From assembly GCF_024699075.1 (NCBI RefSeq), contig NZ_JAILQF010000149.1, positions 1 to 5,339 on the forward strand: a stretch of DNA of 5,339 bases, read 5' to 3'. Source of the DNA: Butyrivibrio sp. (GTDB taxonomy: Bacteria > Bacillota_A > Clostridia > Lachnospirales > Lachnospiraceae). Every line of letters begins with the position of its first letter. Positions within the stretch are counted from its first letter, which is position 1. The notes under the pieces are model-generated. The model saw only the letters and a program-made list of their open reading frames with translations. It ran no database searches and was not told the origin of the DNA. Both the position numbers and the translations under genes were made by a program. This document shows positions 1 through 4,889 of the stretch, piece after piece.

Positions 1-426
1 CGCAAAAAACGCTGCTGTTTCCATTTCAACCGTTATACATCCCTCATTTCTTCTTAGCTCAATCATTTCGGGGGTTTCTCTGTACATAGCGTCTGTTGTC
101 CATGTTTTCCCTGTTGTATAAGGTATCCCTAATTTTTCCAACCCAGAAATAACATAATCTGTAGTTTCTTTATGACATTCCACTTCACGGGAAGGTTCTA
201 AATAATGATAAGACGTTCCCTCATCTCTAACAGCAGCAACAGGAACAATTATCTCCCCTACTTTCCATCCGAAAGTATCAACTCTGCCCTGCCTATAAAA
301 TGCATTTAACATATCAAGACATTCTCCGATGCTGACATCATCATGATACAGAATTCTCGGCCGTCCTTGTGAGTTCTTTTCATTTAGTCCGGCTTCCACA
401 TGCGTGTGACCATTGTTGTTGTGCGA
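1..426 (-). pseudogene. Uridine phosphorylase-family fragment, N-terminal half missing, runs off left edge
   Basis: The minus-strand frame is open from a TAA stop at 427-429 to the window edge and was read by hand. From about position 264 to 1 (88 codons) it matches the clostridial/archaeal-type uridine phosphorylases (PNP/UDP family): RDEGTSYHY, then GKTWTTDAMYRET, then VEMETAAFFA, the last holding the Met-Glu pair that contacts ribose in this family. Such enzymes split uridine into uracil and ribose-1-phosphate. The usual first 110 or so residues, with the phosphate-binding glycine segment, are absent. In their place are about 54 codons I do not recognise, from SHNNNGHTHVEAG to FYRQGRVDTF. 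No start is well supported: the GTG at 397-399 has no Shine-Dalgarno, and the ATG at 310-312 has a GGAG 11 nt upstream. I infer a 5'-truncated or chimeric remnant; a short expressed protein is not excluded. The C-terminus lies outside the window. Confidence 0.7.
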
Positions 427-509
427 TTAACTTTCGATAACACACTATAACACCTTATGGGCAATCGAACTGTTGAAATTTTTTTTATCGATACCGATCT
501 GTGAACTTC
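427..509. other. Short intergenic spacer, no clear signal
   Basis: This A/T-rich gap lies between the S66 peptidase stop and the phosphorylase fragment. I see only a weak palindrome (ATCG-GTAT-CGAT type, around 487-498) beside a T-run at 479-486. On the minus strand, the direction of all the genes, the run reads as A and precedes nothing terminator-like, so no intrinsic terminator for the S66 gene can be called. No convincing -35/-10 pair for the fragment downstream was found. Confidence 0.4.
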
Positions 510-1547
510 TTAAATTTCAGCTGTCGCCGATTCAAGTAAACTGATAGTTTTTTTATCAAGATTGATCTCACATTCTATCCCTAAAGGCAGGATTCCGGTA
601 GGAACAGCGTGACCTATGTTTACATTGTAGATGACTGGCAGGGATTGACAGTTAAACTCATTTAATATACTCCGGTATACTTCTTTATACTCCTCATAGA
701 ACTGTTCGTCCTGAGGTTTTCCAACGACAATGCCCCTGATCCGATTCAGTATTCCCTGCGCGCCAAGGTTCCTCAGATAATACGTTATCAGATCGGGACT
801 TGGCTTTTCTTCGCTTGTTTCAACAAGAAGTATTTTATCCTTCCATTCATTGCGCTTGGGCCATACTTCCGTTCCTACAATCATCGGAAATACATCCAGG
901 CAGCCACCTAATAATTCTCCGGTGATAATTCCTCGACCCGACAACACTTCATAATGATGCTCCTCAGGACGTGTTTTCTTTTTCACATTCACATTTTCTT
1001 CTGACCATGACACATGATCGTCTGACCAGTATTCGCAGGAAGTAATCTTATATCCGTTTGAATCTTCGAATAATAAACTCTTAACCGATTTCTCCGTGTA
1101 GTCAAACATCTGAACATATTCACCGAATTCGGCCATAACAGATGGACCATAATAGGAAACCACTCCGGCTTTGTTCATCATAAAATGTGTGACTGTAGTA
1201 TCTGAATATCCCATAAAGATCTTAGGATTGTTCCTTATGATCTTATAGTCAATATATGGCAATAATCTTACGGAATCATCGCCTCCTATAGCACAGAAAA
1301 TCCCCTTAATGGATGGATCTGAAAATGCATCCATCAAGTCTTTTGCCCGAAGCTCCGGATGAGCATATACAAACTCGCTCCCCTTAAGAGCGTGCGGCAT
1401 TGCAACAACATTTAAACCAAAGTCGCACTCCAAACGCTCTTTAGCAATATCATATTTGTGGATAAGCTTAGCGTCACCCAGCCCACCCCATGACAGGCTT
1501 ACGATGGCTATCTTATCTCCCTTTTTTAATCTTTTCGGTTTTATCAC
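510..1547 (-). CDS. S66 family serine peptidase (LD-carboxypeptidase, MccF-like)
   Basis: A complete 345-residue protein of peptidase family S66. Family members are cytoplasmic serine carboxypeptidases: LdcA trims the terminal D-Ala from murein tetrapeptides during wall recycling, while MccF cleaves the amide of microcin C-type aminoacyl-nucleotides and gives immunity. The whole Ser-Glu-His triad is visible: Ser115 in MGYSDTT, Glu243 in LLVETSEEKP and His313 in NIGHAVP. The N-terminal IKPKRLKKGDKIAIVS strand, the IGGDD turn (87-91) and GELLGGCLDVF (210-220) are also typical. Length above the roughly 300 residues of LdcA, and a Trp-containing insert near 172-182 (YWSDDHVSW), favour the MccF side, but the substrate cannot be read from sequence. 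I chose the GTG at 1545-1547 because AGAGGTGA lies 5 nt upstream and family proteins usually start at MIKPKRLKKGD. A GTG three codons earlier (1554-1556) falls inside that Shine-Dalgarno. It sits 236 nt after the methyltransferase, so it may be transcribed separately. Confidence 0.92.
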   Translation of the reverse strand: MIKPKRLKKGDKIAIVSLSWGGLGDAKLIHKYDIAKERLECDFGLNVVAMPHALKGSEFVYAHPELRAKDLMDAFSDPSIKGIFCAIGGDDSVRLLPYIDYKIIRNNPKIFMGYSDTTVTHFMMNKAGVVSYYGPSVMAEFGEYVQMFDYTEKSVKSLLFEDSNGYKITSCEYWSDDHVSWSEENVNVKKKTRPEEHHYEVLSGRGIITGELLGGCLDVFPMIVGTEVWPKRNEWKDKILLVETSEEKPSPDLITYYLRNLGAQGILNRIRGIVVGKPQDEQFYEEYKEVYRSILNEFNCQSLPVIYNVNIGHAVPTGILPLGIECEINLDKKTISLLESATAEI

Positions 1548-1552
1548 AATAG

Positions 1553-1560
1553 TCACCTCT
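1553..1560 (-). promoter_or_regulatory. Ribosome binding site that fixes the S66 peptidase start
   Basis: On the minus strand the sequence reads AGAGGTGA, a long match to the anti-Shine-Dalgarno, followed by CTATT and GTG (1545-1547). The alternative GTG at 1554-1556 is part of this motif and could not be initiated from it. Confidence 0.75.
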
Positions 1561-1598
1561 GTTGATTGTTCTAATCATTAATCGCTTTGTCTTGATCT

Positions 1599-1760
1599 TC
1601 ATTTTCTTCTGCCTTCCCTGTAAAAAAAGAAACCAAGATTGATCCGGACTTCCCTCCGCCCTACTCCCGTTTCTGTTTTTTTCACTTCGTCCATCTCAGC
1701 AATCTGCTTGATGTATGAGCTGAGGAAGACTCCAGGAGCAAAACTGTTTACATCAAGCAT
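1599..1760 (-). CDS. Doubtful small ORF, 53 codons, unrecognised
   Basis: An ATG-initiated frame of 53 codons in the gap between the methyltransferase and the S66 gene, ending in TGA at 1599-1601. The peptide starts MLDVNSFAPGVFLSSY, has a charged middle (AEMDEVKKTETG) and ends REGRRK. I recognise no family. There is no good Shine-Dalgarno before the ATG, and the frame runs through two inverted repeats, including the T-run that encodes the FFF near its end. It may be a chance frame, the remnant of a decayed gene, or a leader peptide. It has no membrane segment or signal peptide that I can see. Confidence 0.18.
   Translation of the reverse strand: MLDVNSFAPGVFLSSYIKQIAEMDEVKKTETGVGRREVRINLGFFFYREGRRK
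1622..1682 (-). terminator. Imperfect inverted repeat ending in a U-tract, possible weak terminator or attenuator
   Basis: On the plus strand AAAAAAAGAAAC (1622-1633) is mirrored by GTTTCTGTTTTTTT (1669-1682), pairing over about 12 positions with one mismatch. Read on the minus strand, an A-tract and GAAAC precede a 35-nt G-rich loop, followed by GTTTC and seven T. The A-tract/U-tract layout resembles an intrinsic terminator and would sit about 100-160 nt after the methyltransferase stop and about 75 nt before the S66 start. The stem is A/T-rich with only two G-C pairs and the loop is long, so efficiency would be poor unless the loop folds. Confidence 0.28.
1705..1759. repeat. 11-bp perfect inverted repeat with 33-nt loop
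   Basis: TGCTTGATGTA at 1705-1715 is the exact reverse complement of TACATCAAGCA at 1749-1759. The loop (1716-1748) holds a small CTCC-A-GGAG palindrome at 1730-1738. The structure starts 25 nt after the methyltransferase stop codon on the minus strand and is not followed by a U-run, so it is not a standard intrinsic terminator. It could be an mRNA 3'-end stabilising hairpin, part of a folded leader of the S66 gene, or a protein-binding site. Confidence 0.6.
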
Positions 1761-1783
1761 ATTAATATCCCAATTCTGCTTAT

Positions 1784-2581
1784 TTATCTTTTTCTAACAC
1801 ACCAGATTACATTTTTGGCAGATCCTTCGCTACTTTCTTTCTGATAGCCGCCATATACATTTACTATCTCATATCCGGTAAGTTTCAATAAATACTCCAT
1901 TTCCTGGCGGTAGGTCTGTCTCATTTTAAGAGGGCGAACTCGTTCTTCGATAACTGCTCCGTTTTCATCAAGAGTTTCGAACTTCCAGTTACCACTCATG
2001 ATCTGTGTATATGGATCATATGTAATAGCATTATATATCTTTTCACGATTTCCTTGCTTATTAGTATACTCAAGTCGCAGGGAGTAATCTGTATCCTTCG
2101 TATTCATCTGCTCTGCCTGGAAGATAGGATTCGGATCAAATGTATTGAAAGTAAGCATGCCTCCATCCACAAGATTCTCACGGATATTTAAAAGCGCTTC
2201 ACGCTGAAGCTCAGGTGTCAGAAGATGCATGAAACCGCTTCTAGCTATAATTGCGCAAGAATACTTCCTGTTGCTTCTAAACTCGGTCATATTAGCTGGG
2301 AAGATGTTGAGGTTATATCCCTTAGCTTTGGTCTTATCATTAGCGACTTGGCACATAGCTTCTGAAAGATCCGTTCCATCTGCCATGATCCCGTGATCTG
2401 CAAGATATAAAAGGACTGCACCAGTTCCGCATGCTATATCAATAACTCCATCCTTACCATACTCTTTGGCAAAATCAAGATAGAAATCCTTAAATCCAGA
2501 GTGATTATCAACATCTTTATACATCACATCCAAATACAGGTCATAGTTTTCTGCCACATCTTTAAAATCATGTAAATCCAT
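1784..2581 (-). CDS. Class I SAM-dependent methyltransferase
   Basis: A complete 265-residue cytoplasmic methyltransferase with a Rossmann-type fold. Motif I is VIDIACGTGA (46-55), which binds S-adenosylmethionine; the acidic residue that ends strand beta-2 is Asp71 in GTDLSEAM; the post-III region GGMLTFNTFD (140-149) is also clear. After about residue 150 comes a beta-rich insert with many Thr, Tyr and Asn residues, then a helix (RQTYRQEMEYLLKLTGY, 221-237) and the closing strand ending WCVRKR. This layout is common in small-molecule methyltransferases of Firmicutes. The methyl acceptor cannot be deduced. The start is the ATG at 2579-2581, with AAGGAG 7 nt upstream; a TTG directly before it is only 4 nt from that site. 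The gene follows the HD gene by 15 nt and is the last member of the tight operon, so it is probably co-expressed with the GNATs upstream. Confidence 0.9.
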   Translation of the reverse strand: MDLHDFKDVAENYDLYLDVMYKDVDNHSGFKDFYLDFAKEYGKDGVIDIACGTGAVLLYLADHGIMADGTDLSEAMCQVANDKTKAKGYNLNIFPANMTEFRSNRKYSCAIIARSGFMHLLTPELQREALLNIRENLVDGGMLTFNTFDPNPIFQAEQMNTKDTDYSLRLEYTNKQGNREKIYNAITYDPYTQIMSGNWKFETLDENGAVIEERVRPLKMRQTYRQEMEYLLKLTGYEIVNVYGGYQKESSEGSAKNVIWCVRKR

Positions 2582-2588
2582 CAATAAT

Positions 2589-2594
2589 CTCCTT
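2589..2594 (-). promoter_or_regulatory. Ribosome binding site of the methyltransferase
   Basis: AAGGAG on the minus strand, 7 nt from ATG 2579-2581 and only 4 nt from the in-frame TTG at 2582-2584. The spacing selects the ATG. The site occupies the gap after the HD gene's TGA (2597-2599). Confidence 0.75.
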
Positions 2595-2596
2595 TT

Positions 2597-3181
2597 TCAA
2601 CACTCTTTTCTATACTCATTCAGAAATGCTTCCATGAACGCATGGCGCTCACTGGCTATATCAGCTGCTACCTCAGTATTCATCAAATCTTTCAGAAGTA
2701 AAAGCTTATCATCAAAATGTTTTAATGAATCTTCCAAAGACCTGTCATGCTTTCCGCCATACGCAAATGTTCTTGCTATTCCTATAGCTCCAATTGCATC
2801 GAGCCTGTCCGCATCCTGTACTATTTTCCCTTCCAGTGTCTTAGGCACCTTGTCCTTATTATGACTAAAGGATACTCCATTTATAATATCCACTATCCAT
2901 TCTATGGTTTCAACCTGAATATCCTGACCTTCCAAAAAAATTCTCGCATTCTGATTGTTCTTGGTATTAAAAAGTTTGTGATCATCGACATCATGAAGAA
3001 TAGCTGCCAAAGAGATCACAAACAAGTCCGCTTCCTGATACTTAGAACTAATAGAAAGGGCATTGTGATAAACCCTTAGAGAATGGTCTGTATCATGTCC
3101 GTCCGAATTATTATCGAATACTTTCTGTATATATTTAATTGCATTGCTAATAATCGTTTTTTTAGCATCGTCACTCAACAT
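2597..3181 (-). CDS. HD domain phosphohydrolase, YpgQ/YedJ type
   Basis: A complete 194-residue, all-helical HD-domain protein. The metal-binding residues are visible in order: His33 in GHDTDHSLRV, His63-Asp64 in AAILHDVDD, and an Asp (Asp123 or Asp125) in VQDADRLDAIGAIGIARTF. The C-terminal helix KLLLLKDLMNTE followed by ASERHAFMEAFLNEY is the signature of the Bacillus YpgQ/E. coli YedJ branch. The length is normal for that branch, for which a metal-dependent nucleotide pyrophosphohydrolase activity has been reported for YpgQ. The natural substrate is not settled, so a cytoplasmic nucleotide-cleaning role is an inference. The ATG at 3179-3181 has GGAG 6 nt upstream and lies inside the end of the preceding GNAT gene, an 11-nt overlap that suggests translational coupling. 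Nothing in the gene looks damaged. Confidence 0.9.
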   Translation of the reverse strand: MLSDDAKKTIISNAIKYIQKVFDNNSDGHDTDHSLRVYHNALSISSKYQEADLFVISLAAILHDVDDHKLFNTKNNQNARIFLEGQDIQVETIEWIVDIINGVSFSHNKDKVPKTLEGKIVQDADRLDAIGAIGIARTFAYGGKHDRSLEDSLKHFDDKLLLLKDLMNTEVAADIASERHAFMEAFLNEYRKEC

Positions 3182-3701
3182 TTACTTCTCCACGAAAGAT
3201 TACTGATACATGAGTAATCTTGTTGTCCGGATCCGGGTATTCCTTCTCAAAATGCATTCCAATAGATTCTGCAGTCTTATAAGAACCGATATTTGTATAT
3301 TTGCAATATGAATAGAGTGCAGGATAATCCGTGTTAGCAAAAGCCCAGTCTCGTACAGCAGCTGCTGCTTCCTTAGCATAACCTTTACGCTGATGATCTG
3401 CGCGAATGTGATAACCAATCTCAGGGAGCATCTCTCCCTCAATATTCTGAAGTGTCAATCCACAATCGCCAATCATCTCTCTAGTATCTTTCAAACATAC
3501 AGCCCACAGTCCAAAACCGTTATCATGATATCGGTTCATATTTCTTTCAATCCAATCTCTGACTCTTTTCTCATCAAAAGTATATGGATAATGCTGCATG
3601 ATGTCCCTATCAGCGAGGACTTTGTATAATGCATCAAAATCATCAATATTCATTTCTCTAAGAAGCAATCTGTCTGTTTCCAATATAATTCTTTGTTCCA
3701 C
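3171..3701 (-). CDS. GNAT N-acetyltransferase, RimJ/RimL type
   Basis: A complete 176-residue acetyltransferase. The opening RIILETDRLLLREM is the classic first strand of the RimJ/RimL branch. The acetyl-CoA pyrophosphate loop is QRKGYA (104-109), after the IGYHIRADH strand (95-103), and the NIGSYKTAESIGMHFEKE segment (137-154) is the usual helix and strand that pack on the cofactor. Such proteins transfer acetyl groups to protein N-termini, ribosomal proteins or small toxic amines; RimL itself is known to acetylate processed microcin C. The substrate here is unknown. Translation starts at GTG (3699-3701), which directly abuts the TAA of the upstream fusion gene, with AGGAGA (3709-3714) inside that gene's last codons. 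The abutment and the 11-nt overlap with the HD gene make a coupled trio likely. Confidence 0.92.
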   Translation of the reverse strand: MEQRIILETDRLLLREMNIDDFDALYKVLADRDIMQHYPYTFDEKRVRDWIERNMNRYHDNGFGLWAVCLKDTREMIGDCGLTLQNIEGEMLPEIGYHIRADHQRKGYAKEAAAAVRDWAFANTDYPALYSYCKYTNIGSYKTAESIGMHFEKEYPDPDNKITHVSVIFRGEVNVE

Positions 3702-4862
3702 TTAAGTCTCTCCTATTGTTAGTGTATATATATCTGATTCAAAGGTAGCACTACCATCATTCTTGGTATATGAGGAACTGTGATCATACACCATACCCAG
3801 CTTCTCCATAACCTTTCTGCTGCCTATGTTTTCTTTTGCACATTCCCCTTCAAAGGTGTGTGCTCCATATACTTTTACAGCATGTTCCATTAGTGCGCTC
3901 ATGCCTTCTACTGCGTATCCTTTCCCCCAGTCATCATATCTGTTGACATAGGACAAGGACCAGACATCTCTTTCAACATCATGATTAAGAGCGTATATTC
4001 CTACCGCATGTCCATCCTCTTTTTCAGACACCAGCATCAGTATATTAACTTTGGAAGTTGGGTCCTTTTTGGGAAGCCATACTAGTGGCTCTTCCGGAGT
4101 TTTACATGCAGAGCCAAGTAAATATTTATAGACTCTCTCATCCATATCCCAAGCTGCCATAACCTTGTAATCCTCAGGTATCAAACGCCTCATTTTAAGT
4201 CTTTTAGATTCAACAACTTCTTGAGTTTTCGCAAGTTCCCAAACTTCGCGGCATCTGGTTATTGATTCGCCTTCAGCTATTCTTTTTTCAACAATATCTC
4301 TTACTTCTGCACACCAAGAGTTGGTCTTAGCAATGTCAGAACAAAGCTGATCAAGTATAAGATCACATTCTGCCAGTGCATCCGCATATTGTCCGTCAGA
4401 CAACTCTCCTTTGTCATGCGCAGCATCAAGCTCATCACGATCATCGATCTTGACATCACCTTCCGGTGTAAAGATCACATCAAGGTACTTATCTATGAAA
4501 AAAGCTATTCCATCTTCATCATAATCAATGCCCTCTATGATATCCACATACCAGATGGAAGGGCGATACTTAGCGCAAAAGTTCTTTGGATAATTCACTC
4601 TTTCTTCATCATGAGTATTATCAGGAAAATACTTTACTGTGATAACTCTTTTGGCGTTATCAGGGATCAGCTCAAGCCATGTCATACCTTCCCCTGTAAC
4701 CTGGATTCTTCCTGCCTTTGGAGTCTCCCAATAGTTAGCTTCTCCATCAGTAAATCTGATAAGACATGCCAGACCATGAAAGCATTCGCAATCAATCCTC
4801 ATCTGATAATAAGGATAATACTGAAATCCCCAGCCATCTCTGTTAAGTCTCTTATGCTTCAT
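3702..4862 (-). CDS. DUF402 (FomD-like) domain fused to a GNAT acetyltransferase
   Basis: A complete two-domain protein of 386 residues. Residues about 15-175 match the DUF402 barrel: a strand-rich N-terminal half with YWETPKAG and MTWLELIP, then WYVDIIEGIDYDEDG (104-118), FFIDKYLDVIFTPEGDV (121-137) and DDRDELDAA (140-148), with the conserved acidic residues expected to hold metal and phosphate. Characterised DUF402 proteins hydrolyse nucleoside di- or triphosphates (Ntdp) or a cytidylyl-phosphonate intermediate (FomD). A helical linker (about 176-220) leads to a GNAT domain (222-385) starting LKMRRLIPEDY, with acetyl-CoA loop DWGKGYA (311-317) and the NIGSRKVMEKLGM motif (345-357). The frame runs uninterrupted through the join, so this is a real fusion and not two adjacent genes. 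The ATG at 4860-4862 follows GGGGGAG by 4 nt, 27 nt after the upstream GNAT gene. The fusion implies that acetylation and phosphate-ester hydrolysis are linked on one substrate or pathway (inference). Confidence 0.88.
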   Translation of the reverse strand: MKHKRLNRDGWGFQYYPYYQMRIDCECFHGLACLIRFTDGEANYWETPKAGRIQVTGEGMTWLELIPDNAKRVITVKYFPDNTHDEERVNYPKNFCAKYRPSIWYVDIIEGIDYDEDGIAFFIDKYLDVIFTPEGDVKIDDRDELDAAHDKGELSDGQYADALAECDLILDQLCSDIAKTNSWCAEVRDIVEKRIAEGESITRCREVWELAKTQEVVESKRLKMRRLIPEDYKVMAAWDMDERVYKYLLGSACKTPEEPLVWLPKKDPTSKVNILMLVSEKEDGHAVGIYALNHDVERDVWSLSYVNRYDDWGKGYAVEGMSALMEHAVKVYGAHTFEGECAKENIGSRKVMEKLGMVYDHSSSYTKNDGSATFESDIYTLTIGET

Positions 4863-4889
4863 TATTCTCCCCCTAAAAACCTGTCTTAT

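Noticed and set aside
440..470. Promoter for the phosphorylase fragment (TTGCCC with downstream TATAGT)
   Set aside because: The two boxes are only 9 nt apart and other pairings match consensus poorly.
479..498. T-run with a short ATCG/CGAT palindrome as a terminator
   Set aside because: The T-run lies on the wrong side of the palindrome for the minus-strand genes and there is no plus-strand gene to terminate. The stem is only 4 bp.
1705..1759. Inverted repeat as an integron attC site or insertion-sequence ends
   Set aside because: No RYYYAAC/GTTRRRY boxes in the right arrangement, no integrase or transposase in the window, no flanking target duplication, and the enclosed 33 nt is too short for an element.
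1548..1783. T-box or other known riboswitch before the S66 gene
   Set aside because: Hairpins are present, but no T-box sequence, AG-bulge or other named aptamer core could be found on the minus strand.
2634..3079. Two overlapping plus-strand open frames (2634-2864 and 2747-3079)
   Set aside because: They lie antisense inside the HD gene, whose motifs and start are clear. Their translations are low-complexity Ser/Ile/Cys-rich with no family features and no good ribosome binding site.
3200..3442. Second minus-strand frame inside the RimL-like GNAT gene
   Set aside because: It is a shifted reading of the same DNA, and the peptide is Arg/Leu/Ile-rich with no motif. The GNAT frame carries all family motifs without interruption.
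3393..3629. Plus-strand open frame antisense to the GNAT gene
   Set aside because: Shadow of the GNAT coding strand; no recognisable domain and no start signal.
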